From Oscillospiraceae bacterium (GTDB lineage Bacteria; Bacillota; Clostridia; Oscillospirales; Oscillospiraceae), in the NCBI GenBank assembly GCA_017397835.1, contig JAFQHV010000018.1:1-64000 (forward strand): DNA of 64,000 nucleotides. The letters run 5' to 3'. The notes below the pieces were generated by a model. That model saw only the letters and a list, made by a program, of their open reading frames with translations, was not told the DNA's origin and made no database searches. Below are positions 48,758 through 57,134 of the stretch, in pieces. The position numbers and the translations under genes were made by a program. Position 1 is the first letter of the stretch. Each line of letters opens with the position of its first letter.

Positions 48758-49906
48758 TCAGGGGTTGAACGGATCAGGAGCGTTATCACGCAGACCGAAG
48801 TGCCACAGAATGGCATCCACCGTACGGCGGCAGGCCTGTCCGTCGCCGTAGGGGTTGACCGCATGCGCCATGCGGTTGTAGGCATCGGAGTCGGACAGCA
48901 GGGTGGAGGCCATGGAGAAGATATCCTCTTCCTCCACACCGGCCAGCTGGACCGTGCCGGCAGCAACCGCTTCGGGCCGCTCGGTCTCGCGGCGCAGGAC
49001 AAGCACAGGCTTGCCCAAAGCGGGCGCCTCCTCCTGCAGGCCGCCGGAGTCGGTCATGACCAAATGGCAGCGAGCCATCAGGTTGTGCATCTCGTCCACA
49101 CCAATGGGGTCAATCAGGTGAATGCGTTCGTGACCGCCAAGGTATTGCTTGGCGGCCTGCTGGACCACAGGGGACAGGTGGACGGGATAGACAAGCTCCA
49201 CCTGGGGGAAGGCATCGGCAATGCGGCGCAGGGCGGTCATGATGTTGGTCATGGGCTGACCGTAGTTTTCGCGGCGGTGGCAGGTGACCAAAATGACCTT
49301 TTGATTGACATAGTCCAACTCGTTCAGCACTTTAGTTGTAAAGGTGTAGTCCTTGCGTACCGTTGTCTGCAAAGCGTCGATAACGGTATTGCCGGTTAGG
49401 AACACACCGTTTGTGATATTCTCCCGGGCCAAATTGTCGCGGTTGGCCACGGTGGGGCAGAAGTGCAGGTCGGCAATGCAGCCAACCATCTTGCGATTCA
49501 TTTCCTCGGGGAAGGGAGACCACTTGTCGTAGGTGCGCAGACCGGCCTCTACGTGGCCCACGGGGATTTGGTGGTAAAAGGCGGCCAGGGCGCCGGCAAA
49601 GGTGGTGGAGGTGTCGCCGTGGACGAGAATGAGGTCCGGCTTGACCTGCTGCAACACTTCGTCCATACCCAGCAGGGTTTTGGACGTAATGGTGGACAGC
49701 GTTTGCTTGGGCTGCATGATGTTCAGATCATAGTCCGGCTTCCGGCCGAAAATATCAAGAACGGAGTCCAGCATTTCGCGGTGCTGGGCGGTGACACAGC
49801 ACAGGCTGTTGATTTCGGGACGACGGTCCAGCTCCTGAACCAGGGGACACATTTTGATCGCTTCGGGTCGGGTGCCGAAGATAGTCATAACAGTGATTTG
49901 CTTCAT
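48758..49906 (-). CDS. wecB: UDP-N-acetylglucosamine 2-epimerase (non-hydrolysing)
   Basis: A 382-aa enzyme interconverting UDP-GlcNAc and UDP-ManNAc for wall polysaccharide or teichoic acid linkage units. Conserved stretches are FGTRPEAIKMCPLVQEL, VHGDTSTTFAGALAAFY, HVEAGLRTYDKWSPFPEEMN, and TDSGGLQEEAPALGKPVLVL. Length is typical. The ATG overlaps the stop of tagO. Confidence 0.95.
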   Translation of the reverse strand: MKQITVMTIFGTRPEAIKMCPLVQELDRRPEINSLCCVTAQHREMLDSVLDIFGRKPDYDLNIMQPKQTLSTITSKTLLGMDEVLQQVKPDLILVHGDTSTTFAGALAAFYHQIPVGHVEAGLRTYDKWSPFPEEMNRKMVGCIADLHFCPTVANRDNLARENITNGVFLTGNTVIDALQTTVRKDYTFTTKVLNELDYVNQKVILVTCHRRENYGQPMTNIMTALRRIADAFPQVELVYPVHLSPVVQQAAKQYLGGHERIHLIDPIGVDEMHNLMARCHLVMTDSGGLQEEAPALGKPVLVLRRETERPEAVAAGTVQLAGVEEEDIFSMASTLLSDSDAYNRMAHAVNPYGDGQACRRTVDAILWHFGLRDNAPDPFNP

Positions 49907-51003
49907 TTGTCAGATCGATCCTCCTCGCCAAAGAATGGTTCGTTGCCGTGACTTGCGGAAGCATTTTTGCGGTGAGTGAACAAGCGCCAGCCCACGGCGC
50001 CGGCTACACAGAGAGCCAGCAGGAACATCATGGCGCGCAGTTCGCCGCTGGTGGTCAGCACCACGGCGGACAGGCCTAAAATGGCGCTGATGACGTACAG
50101 GACGGCCACCGCCTGCTTCTGAGAGAAGCCCATGTCGATCAGCTTGTGATGGACGTGGCTGCGGTCGGGGGCCATGGGGGACTGACCGTGGGACACCCGG
50201 CGTACGATGGCGGAACAGGTGTCGAACAGGGGCAGGCCCAACATCAGGAAAGGAACGGCAAAGGAAATGATGTTGTACAGCTTGAACAGGCCGTTGATAG
50301 AGGTGACCGCCATGACGAAGCCGAGGAAAGTGGAGCCGGTGTCACCCATGAAGATTTTGGCCGGGTTGGTATTGTAGGGCAGAAAGCCAAGGCAGGCGCC
50401 GGCTAGAGCGGCCATGATGATGGCCACGTCGGGTTCGGCCACGCACAGAGCAATGACCAACATGGTCAGAGCGCTGATGGAGGAAACGCCGCAGGCAAGA
50501 CCGTCCAGTCCGTCGATGAGGTTGACGGCGTTGGTGATGGCGACGATCCAAATCACGGTGACGGGAATGGACCAAGCGCCAAGCTCCCAAATGGGGTCGG
50601 AACTGAATACGTTTGGGTTGGACAGAATGGTGATGCGGTTACCGGCGGCAACCACGACCAGTGCGGCAAGGATCTGCACGGCAAATTTCAACTTGGCGCT
50701 CAGGGCGTAAATATCGTCAAAGATACCCAGCACGACGATGATGACGCTGCCCAGCAGCAGACCGCGCATTTGAGTTTCGGCGGGGATACAGATGATAACG
50801 CTGAGCAGGAACCCGAAAAAAATGGCCAAACCGCCCATACGGGGGATGGGGTGCTTGTGCATACGGCGGTTATCCTTTGGCACGTCTACTGCGCCGACCT
50901 TAAACGCAAGGTCCTTGACCACCGGTGTGGTCACGTATGCGATCAAAAGTGCAATGACCAGTGCGGCGAGCACCCATTTGATCGTTTGCATATCAACTTG
51001 CAT
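49903..51003 (-). CDS. tagO: Undecaprenyl-phosphate GlcNAc-1-phosphate transferase (TagO/WecA-type)
   Basis: A 366-aa polytopic membrane enzyme that starts wall polysaccharide synthesis by moving GlcNAc-1-P onto undecaprenyl phosphate. Catalytic Asp-rich motifs are visible: GIFDDIYAL, NAVNLIDGLDGLACGVS, and FMGDTGSTFLGF; the basic loop SHVHHKLIDMG is also typical. About ten helices are seen. It precedes wecB with a four-base overlap. Confidence 0.94.
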   Translation of the reverse strand: MQVDMQTIKWVLAALVIALLIAYVTTPVVKDLAFKVGAVDVPKDNRRMHKHPIPRMGGLAIFFGFLLSVIICIPAETQMRGLLLGSVIIVVLGIFDDIYALSAKLKFAVQILAALVVVAAGNRITILSNPNVFSSDPIWELGAWSIPVTVIWIVAITNAVNLIDGLDGLACGVSSISALTMLVIALCVAEPDVAIIMAALAGACLGFLPYNTNPAKIFMGDTGSTFLGFVMAVTSINGLFKLYNIISFAVPFLMLGLPLFDTCSAIVRRVSHGQSPMAPDRSHVHHKLIDMGFSQKQAVAVLYVISAILGLSAVVLTTSGELRAMMFLLALCVAGAVGWRLFTHRKNASASHGNEPFFGEEDRSDK

Positions 51004-51038
51004 GGCAACTATCTCCTTTTGTACCGCTTACCAGTGGA

Positions 51039-52037
51039 TCAGCGGGCAACGAAGCCAATCTTTTTGTATACCTTGCGCAGGGTCTTGGTGGCAACGTAGG
51101 ATGCCTTTTCCGCGCCGGTTTTATACACGCTTTCCAAATAAGCCTTGTCGGCCAAGATGCGGGTGGCCTCTTCCCGGATGGGGCGCAGGCACTCCACGAC
51201 CGCGTCGCCCACGGCAGGCTTGAACTTACCGTAACCGCAGCCGGCGAACTCGGATTCGATCTCGGCATAGCTCTTGCCGGTGATGGCGGAGTAGATGCTC
51301 ATCAGATTGGCCACGCCGGGTTTGTTGGCGGGGTCAAAGCGCACGCAGTTCTCGGTATCGCTGTCGGTAATGGCGCGCTTGAACTTGCGCTGGATATCCT
51401 CCGGCTTTTCCATCATGAAGATGCAGCCCTCGGGAATGGATTTGCTCATCTTGCTGTCCGGGGCGTTCAGGCTCATGACACGGGCGCCGGTCTTGGGGAT
51501 ATAGGGCTCGGGGATCTTGAACACGTCGCCGTACACGTGGTTGAAGCGCTGAGCGATGTCGCGGGTCAGCTCACAGTGCTGCTTCTGATCCTCGCCCACG
51601 GGGATGAAATCCGGCTGGTAGAGCAGGATATCGGCGGCCATGAGGGAGGGGTAGGCGAACAGACCGGCGTTGATGTTGTCCTGATGCTTGGCGGACTTGT
51701 CCTTGAACTGGGTCATGCGGGACAGCTCACCGAACATGGTGTAGCACTGCAGCACCCAGCCCAGCTCGGCATGCTGAGGCACGTGGGACTGGATGAACAG
51801 GGTGTTCTTCTCCGGGTCCAGACCGCAGGCGATATACAGAGCAAGCTGCTCCAGAGAGCGGCGGCGCAGGTCGGCGGGAGTCTGACGCACGGTGATGGTG
51901 TGCATATCGGCCATGAAGTAGTAATTATCAAATTCTTCCGTCCGCTCCACCCAGTTCTTGATGGCACCGAGGTAGTTGCCAAGGTGCAGGTCGCCGCTGG
52001 GCTGGATGCCGGACAGCATGACTTTCTTTTCGTCCAT
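51039..52037 (-). CDS. trpS: Tryptophanyl-tRNA synthetase
   Basis: A 332-aa class I aminoacyl-tRNA synthetase that charges tRNA-Trp. Signatures are GIQPSGDLHLGNYLGAI (HIGH-like) and SKMSKSIPEG (KMSKS). The ATG at 52037 follows AAAGGAG. The leader is too short for a T-box. It heads the transcript that continues into tagO, wecB and the membrane-anchored gene, with a 35-bp gap. Confidence 0.96.
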   Translation of the reverse strand: MDEKKVMLSGIQPSGDLHLGNYLGAIKNWVERTEEFDNYYFMADMHTITVRQTPADLRRRSLEQLALYIACGLDPEKNTLFIQSHVPQHAELGWVLQCYTMFGELSRMTQFKDKSAKHQDNINAGLFAYPSLMAADILLYQPDFIPVGEDQKQHCELTRDIAQRFNHVYGDVFKIPEPYIPKTGARVMSLNAPDSKMSKSIPEGCIFMMEKPEDIQRKFKRAITDSDTENCVRFDPANKPGVANLMSIYSAITGKSYAEIESEFAGCGYGKFKPAVGDAVVECLRPIREEATRILADKAYLESVYKTGAEKASYVATKTLRKVYKKIGFVAR

Positions 52038-52085
52038 TGTGATGGCTCCTTTACAAGTGCGCAAGGGCACATATAATATCAAGAT

Positions 52086-52114
52086 ATTTTACCACGCAAT
52101 GGATGCAAAGGCAA
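52086..52114 (-). promoter_or_regulatory. Promoter of trpS operon
   Basis: On the minus strand, TTGCCT (52109-52114), a 17-bp spacer and TAAAAT (52086-52091). Confidence 0.5.
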
Positions 52115-52125
52115 CAGATTTATGA

Positions 52126-52131
52126 TATAAT
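52126..52131 (+). promoter_or_regulatory. -10 element before the GIY-YIG gene
   Basis: A perfect TATAAT with only a weak -35 (ATGCAA at 52103-52108, 17-bp spacer). Confidence 0.45.
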
Positions 52132-52156
52132 ACCTATAAATAAAAGGGGTGAGGAC

Positions 52157-52399
52157 TTGGAGTGGTACGTATATATCCTGCGCTGCGGGGACGGGACGCT
52201 GTACACCGGCAGTACGGATGACGTGGAAAAGCGGCTTGCGGCCCACCGGGCGGGTAAGGGGGCCAAATATACACGGGGCCGCGGCCCGCTGGAATTGGCC
52301 TATTTTGAGCAGTTGCCCGACAAGTCCGCCGCCCTGCGCAGGGAGTATGAGATCAAGCAGATGACCCGGCAGGAAAAATTGCGGCTGTGTCAGGGATGA
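52157..52399 (+). CDS. GIY-YIG domain small nuclease-like protein
   Basis: An 80-aa single-domain GIY-YIG protein of the YhbQ/UPF0213 type. The motif is YVYILRCGDGTLYTGSTDDV, followed by RLAAHRAGKGAKYTRGRGP and a catalytic Glu region near the end (ALRREYEIKQMTRQEK). The start is a TTG with GGGGTGAGG just upstream; an ATG at 52103 would precede the -10 element. DNA repair or structure-specific nuclease roles are suggested for relatives. Confidence 0.85.
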   Translation: MEWYVYILRCGDGTLYTGSTDDVEKRLAAHRAGKGAKYTRGRGPLELAYFEQLPDKSAALRREYEIKQMTRQEKLRLCQG

Positions 52400-52482
52400 A
52401 TCCCGCAGCCGCGTCTGCTCTGTGCGGCCTGGCGGAGAATGGTAAACGAGCAAAACCAGCACAAGAAAGGGGAACGGAAACG

Positions 52483-53082
52483 ATGAAAAAATATTTGTGC
52501 GGCCTTGTGGCCGCGGTGCTGTTGGCGAATACGGTATTTGCTGCCGGCCATAGCTGTCCTGCGGCGGCGATGCGCGACGTGGACGGCGACGCCTGGTACC
52601 ACACGGCGGTGGACTGGGTGCTGTCCAATGGCGTGATGAGCGGTTTCAGCGCTGACAGCTTTGGCCCGGATGCCACGCTTACCCGGGCGCAGGTGGTCCA
52701 GGTGCTTTACAACAAAGAGGGACAGCCTGCACTCAATGGTGCGGTGCACAGCTTTTCCGACGTGCCTGTCGATCAGTGGTACAACAACGCTGTGACCTGG
52801 GCCAGTAGCCGTGGCATCGTCAGCGGCTACGGCGGCGGGGTATTCAAGCCCGACGATCCGGTGACACTGGAGCAGGTATTTGTTATCCTGTGGAACTATG
52901 AGGGCAATCCTCCGCTCACCGGAGATGCCGATGCCGTGGGGCCCCACTCGGAATGGGCGGGCAACGCCATCGGTTGGGCGCAGGCCATTGGATTGATGGA
53001 CAATATGCCTTTTGATCGTGTTACCGACCCTGCCAGCCGCGCTCAGACGGCGCAAATGCTGATGAATTCCGCACGAAACTGA
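52483..53082 (+). CDS. Secreted protein of three SLH repeats
   Basis: A 199-aa protein with a signal peptide (LCGLVAAVLLANTVFAAG) and three SLH repeats that fill the rest (DVDGDAWYHTAVDWVLSNGV, DVPVDQWYNNAVTWASSRGI, HSEWAGNAIGWAQAIGLMDN). There is no other domain, so it is an SLH-only wall protein. The start follows AAAGGGG. Confidence 0.88.
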   Translation: MKKYLCGLVAAVLLANTVFAAGHSCPAAAMRDVDGDAWYHTAVDWVLSNGVMSGFSADSFGPDATLTRAQVVQVLYNKEGQPALNGAVHSFSDVPVDQWYNNAVTWASSRGIVSGYGGGVFKPDDPVTLEQVFVILWNYEGNPPLTGDADAVGPHSEWAGNAIGWAQAIGLMDNMPFDRVTDPASRAQTAQMLMNSARN

Positions 53083-53090
53083 ATAAAACA

Positions 53091-53134
53091 AAGAGCCGCC
53101 GCAGGAAGTTTGTCCCGTGGCGGCTCCGTTTTCG
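53091..53134. terminator. Terminator after the SLH gene and the membrane protein gene
   Basis: GAGCCGCC (53093-53100) pairs with GGCGGCTC (53119-53126), with inner pairing ACAAACTT-like in the loop; T and A tracts are modest. Confidence 0.65.
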
Positions 53135-53144
53135 TAATGCGGGG

Positions 53145-54929
53145 TCAGTTCATCGGCAGTCCGGTACCGGACCAGACCGGCGGATAAGGCAGGACATCGT
53201 AAGACTCCTGCAGAGGGGAGACGGGGAGTGCTTCCGGGTCCACCGGCTTGGGTGTGCCGAGGGTAAGGGAGAAACCGTCCAAAATGGCGGTGGTTTCGCC
53301 TTCGACGGGCGTTTCATGGTCGATGGTGACGATGTCCCCCGGATTTACGGTCACCACCTCCCGGCTTTGGGCGGCGGAAATAGCGTAGAACACGTGGCTG
53401 CCGTCCAGACGCAGGAAGTAGACGGAGTTGCCCTCCAGCACGGCGGTGCGGATCTCGGCCACGGTGCCGGTCACGCTGGTCCGGGGCAGGTCCTCCTGCT
53501 GGGTGATGCCCTTGTCGGCGAGCATATTGATATAGTTGCGCTCGCAGGCGGACACGGTGGTGCCGGTGGCTACGATCTGGTACTGAGCCACGTTGACCAT
53601 TGCGTACATCTTGACCAGGTTGGTGGCATCCTTCAGGGGAATGAAATAGGTGGGCTCACCCGCCACGTTCAGCAGCAGGGGGAAGGTGGCATCATACCCC
53701 AGATCCTGCACCTCACCCTCGGCAGACCGCTCGGCGGCGTATTCCGTCGCGCCGGGTGCCACGTAGTACTTGGTTTCCTTGGTGCGCATATTGCACAGCA
53801 GGAAGCCCAGGTTGGACTGGTCGGCGTTGGCGGAGGTGACGCCGGTGTAGGCGTACACGTCGTCGTTCATGGCAATGTAGTTGTAGCCTTCCGTGGTCAG
53901 GGTCACGTCACGCTGGCCGAAAATGGAGTTCCAAAAGCCGTGAACGTAGGTGCCGTAGTAGTTGTACTGCTCCATGATGAGGGCGGGGGTGTACAGAGTG
54001 TCAACCCAGGTGGGGACCTCCTCCATATATTCGCTCTCGCCGGTGACGGCATCTACCAGAACGGCACCCCGGATATCGGTGCCGCCGAACAGGCCGATGG
54101 TCTTGACCACCCGGGGAGCGATCCACCAGGGATGGCCGTTCTCGTCGATCTCAAACTCCGGGGTGGAGAACATCATGGTGGGGTACTGAAAGCGCAGGTG
54201 GCGCTGGATGTTGCGGTTCAAAGGCTCGGAGAAGGAGTACTTGATGCCTTCGTCCAAACGGACCACGCTGGCCTCCTGAGTTACCATGTCCACCAGCACG
54301 TAGGCGGGCAGACCATTGCTGCGGTTGGTCAGCCATTTGACCAGATCGGCGTAGTCAATGGGGGATACCCGGACGGGACGGCCTTTGTAGTTGATCTGGG
54401 TGGAGTCGTTGGAGTACTCAAACTGGCTGACCATGTCACTGAGGGTGCCCATTTGGCGGTCACCCAGATACTCAGCGGAGGTGCGGTCCAGGGTGGGGAT
54501 CTTGTCAAAAGAGATCTGGGTCACCTCGGCGGCGAAGTCGCCGGTCTGCACGTCCAGCAGCTGGCGGTAGTCCCCGGCCCGGAAGATGGGCATGGAAATA
54601 AGGTTGCCTACAACGGCCACCAGCACCAGGGCTACGAACAGCAGACCCACGGGCAGGCAGCGGCTTTTGATAAAGCTAAGCCACAGCAGGAATTTCTCCT
54701 TGCCGGTGCGGACCACGTTGTCGTTCGTGTGTGCACCGCCGGACAGCAGGAATACGCAGCCGCAGAACACGATGCACAAAAGGCCCACAAAGCGGTAAAA
54801 TTCGTTGGCCTGCAGGTTCAGGGCGGGCAGGCTGACGTAGAACGCCACGAAGCCCACCACGGCGGTGACCAGCAGGCTGAACAGGGTCACACCAACGCGA
54901 CCTTTGGGAAGCAGACGAAGCAGTTTCAT
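53145..54929 (-). CDS. Large membrane protein of unknown function
   Basis: A 594-aa protein with three predicted helices in the first 115 residues (VGVTLFSLLVTAVVGFVAFY, GLLCIVFCGCVFLLSG, and LPVGLLFVALVLVAVVGNLI). About 480 residues then lie outside, with beta-rich repeats such as DIRGAVLVDAVTGESEYMEE and LLCNMRTKETKYYVAPGATE. The domain recalls PepSY-like or CvpA-type sensors in outline only; I do not recognise the family. The ATG at 54929 follows AAAGGAG by eight bases. Monocistronic. Confidence 0.7.
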   Translation of the reverse strand: MKLLRLLPKGRVGVTLFSLLVTAVVGFVAFYVSLPALNLQANEFYRFVGLLCIVFCGCVFLLSGGAHTNDNVVRTGKEKFLLWLSFIKSRCLPVGLLFVALVLVAVVGNLISMPIFRAGDYRQLLDVQTGDFAAEVTQISFDKIPTLDRTSAEYLGDRQMGTLSDMVSQFEYSNDSTQINYKGRPVRVSPIDYADLVKWLTNRSNGLPAYVLVDMVTQEASVVRLDEGIKYSFSEPLNRNIQRHLRFQYPTMMFSTPEFEIDENGHPWWIAPRVVKTIGLFGGTDIRGAVLVDAVTGESEYMEEVPTWVDTLYTPALIMEQYNYYGTYVHGFWNSIFGQRDVTLTTEGYNYIAMNDDVYAYTGVTSANADQSNLGFLLCNMRTKETKYYVAPGATEYAAERSAEGEVQDLGYDATFPLLLNVAGEPTYFIPLKDATNLVKMYAMVNVAQYQIVATGTTVSACERNYINMLADKGITQQEDLPRTSVTGTVAEIRTAVLEGNSVYFLRLDGSHVFYAISAAQSREVVTVNPGDIVTIDHETPVEGETTAILDGFSLTLGTPKPVDPEALPVSPLQESYDVLPYPPVWSGTGLPMN

Positions 54930-55041
54930 AAACAGGCTCCTTTCAGAGAACATTTCTACACAGATAGCATAGCCGAATTTCCGTAAAAAAGCAACCAAAC
55001 CGTGGAAAATTAATCCATTGTTAATAGTTCGCCAAAGTATC

Positions 55042-55070
55042 TTGCAAAACGCGGAAAAATCCAATATAAT
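55042..55070 (+). promoter_or_regulatory. Promoter of gltX
   Basis: TTGCAA (55042-55047), a 17-bp spacer and TATAAT (55065-55070). Confidence 0.75.
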
Positions 55071-55117
55071 ACTATGTTGAAAATGTGCGGCGCCTGCGCC
55101 GTTACGGAGGGATAAAT

Positions 55118-56605
55118 ATGGCAGTTGATAAGACGTTTTTTGAGGAACTGGAGGCCCGCATTCCCAAGGGGAAGGTGCGAACCCGCTTTGCGCCCAGTCC
55201 CACGGGTTATATGCACGTGGGCAATCTGCGTACCGCCCTGTACACCTGGCTCATCGCCCGGAACGCCGGCGGCACCTTTATCCTGCGTATTGAGGACACC
55301 GACCAGGGCCGTTTGGTGGAGGGTGCCACCGAGGTCATTTACCGCACCATGGCCGAATGTGGCCTGACCCATGATGAGGGTCCCGACGTGGGCGGCCCCG
55401 TGGGTCCCTACATTCAGACCGAGCGCCGTCCTCTGTACAAGAAGTTTGCCGAGCTGCTGGTGGAGAAAGGCGCGGCTTACTACTGCTTCTGTGAGAAGAC
55501 CGAGAGCGAGGAGGACTCCGGCGAGTTCAACCGCGGGGATGACCCCTGCCGTGACCTGAGTTCGGAGGAAGTGGCCGCCAATCTGGCCGCCGGCAAGCCC
55601 TATGTCATCCGCCAGCGCATCCCTCACGAGGGTTCCACCACCTTCCACGACATCTCCTTCGGCGACATCACCGTGGAAAACAAGGAACTGGACGATCAGG
55701 TGCTGCTCAAGCGGGACGGCCTGCCCACCTACAACTTTGCCAACGTCATTGACGACCACCTGATGGGCATTACCCACGTGGTCCGCGGCAGCGAGTATCT
55801 GTCCTCCGCTCCCAAGTACAACCTGCTGTACCAGGGATTTGGCTGGGACATCCCCACCTACGTCCACTGCTCACCCGTGATGCGCGACGCCCAGAACAAG
55901 ATGTCCAAGCGCCACGGCGACCCCTCTTACGAGGATTTGAAGGCCCTGGGCTACATCACCCCCGCCATTTTGAACTACGTGGCGCTGCTGGGCTGGTCCC
56001 CCCGGGGCGACATCGCCGAGCAGGAGATCTTCTCTTTGGAGGAGCTGGCCAAGGCATTCGACATCGCCGGCATTTCCAAGTCTCCCGCTATTTTCGACAT
56101 TGAGAAGCTGACCTACTTCAACGCCAACTACCTGCGGGCGATGGAGCCTGCCGAGTTCGCCAAGCTGGCCGAGCCTTACATCCGTCAGGCGGTGAAGGGG
56201 GAGCAGTATGACACGGCGCAGATCGCCGCGCTGCTGCAGGCCCGGTGCGAGAAGCTGACCGAGATACCCGAGAAGGTGGACTTCTTCGACACCCTGCCCG
56301 AGTATGACAAGGAGCTGTTCACCAACAAGAAGTCCAAGACCAACGACGAGGTCTCTCTGTCCATGCTGGAGGCCACCCTGCCCATGCTGGAGGGCCTTGC
56401 CAACTGGGAGCAGGAGCCCATCCACGATGCGCTCATCGCTTTGGCCGAGAAGCTGGAGGTCAAGAACGCCACCCTTATGTGGCCTCTGCGCATCGCCATT
56501 GCCGGCAAGGCGGTCACCCCCGGCGGCGCGGTGGAGCTGTGCCACATTTTGGGCCGTGACGAGGTCATCCGCCGCATGAAGCTCGGCATGGATAAGCTGA
56601 AGTAA
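55118..56605 (+). CDS. gltX: Glutamyl-tRNA synthetase
   Basis: A 495-aa class I synthetase that charges tRNA-Glu (and possibly tRNA-Gln). The HIGH region is FAPSPTGYMHVGNLRTALY and the KMSKS region is NKMSKRHGDP. Other conserved stretches are LRIEDTDQGR and GLPTYNFANVIDDHLMGITH. The ATG follows GGAGGGAT. Monocistronic with a terminator. Confidence 0.97.
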   Translation: MAVDKTFFEELEARIPKGKVRTRFAPSPTGYMHVGNLRTALYTWLIARNAGGTFILRIEDTDQGRLVEGATEVIYRTMAECGLTHDEGPDVGGPVGPYIQTERRPLYKKFAELLVEKGAAYYCFCEKTESEEDSGEFNRGDDPCRDLSSEEVAANLAAGKPYVIRQRIPHEGSTTFHDISFGDITVENKELDDQVLLKRDGLPTYNFANVIDDHLMGITHVVRGSEYLSSAPKYNLLYQGFGWDIPTYVHCSPVMRDAQNKMSKRHGDPSYEDLKALGYITPAILNYVALLGWSPRGDIAEQEIFSLEELAKAFDIAGISKSPAIFDIEKLTYFNANYLRAMEPAEFAKLAEPYIRQAVKGEQYDTAQIAALLQARCEKLTEIPEKVDFFDTLPEYDKELFTNKKSKTNDEVSLSMLEATLPMLEGLANWEQEPIHDALIALAEKLEVKNATLMWPLRIAIAGKAVTPGGAVELCHILGRDEVIRRMKLGMDKLK

Positions 56606-56616
56606 TCAGGTACAAA

Positions 56617-56663
56617 TGATAAAAGAACGCCCGTCCTGCAAAGGACGGGCGTTCTTTTATCAT
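56617..56663. terminator. Bidirectional terminator between gltX and the ACT gene
   Basis: A 22-bp perfect stem (starting ATGATAAAAGAACGCCCGTC) with a three-base loop. It ends both converging transcripts. Confidence 0.93.
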
Positions 56664-56688
56664 TGTCTTGGCGTAAAGGGGAAAGACA

Positions 56689-57120
56689 TTACAGACTTTC
56701 CAGTTCGCCCTCTTCCACCACCTGAATGCCCTTGGCGCGCAGGGCGGCGGTGGCGGCGGCATTGTCGGCCACACGGAAAACCATGTAGGCGCTGTCCTTA
56801 CGGCCGCCCAGGAAGGCGTAGCCGTACTCCAGATTGATTTTGGCATCGGACAGGATGTTCAGCACCTGATTCAAACCGCCGGGCACGTGGGGGATGTCCA
56901 CGGCCAGCACGGTGGTGACGGTGCAGACGTAGCCGGCATCCTTCAGCAGGGTGGCGGTGTCCAGGGGGCGGTCCACGATGATGCGGGCGATGCCGAATTC
57001 GTTGGTCTCGGACAGGGACATGGCACGCATATCGATGTTGTGGTCGGCCAGCACGCCGGTCAGGGCGTTGAGCTCACCGGGCTTATTCTCCAAAAAGACG
57101 GAAATCTGTTTGACACTCAT
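56689..57120 (-). CDS. Tandem ACT-domain protein
   Basis: A 143-aa protein with two ACT domains (QISVFLENKPGELNALTGVL at the start, DIPHVPGGLNQVLNILSDAK in the middle). ACT domains bind amino acids. Proteins of this size regularly accompany paaK-iorAB and may sense aromatic amino acids. Last gene of the yerC-iorA-iorB-paaK operon (14-bp gap). Confidence 0.88.
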   Translation of the reverse strand: MSVKQISVFLENKPGELNALTGVLADHNIDMRAMSLSETNEFGIARIIVDRPLDTATLLKDAGYVCTVTTVLAVDIPHVPGGLNQVLNILSDAKINLEYGYAFLGGRKDSAYMVFRVADNAAATAALRAKGIQVVEEGELESL

Positions 57121-57134
57121 AACGGCACCTCCTG

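Noticed and set aside
52038..52090. T-box leader before trpS
   Set aside because: The leader between the promoter and ATG is under 60 nt, too short for a specifier stem and antiterminator.
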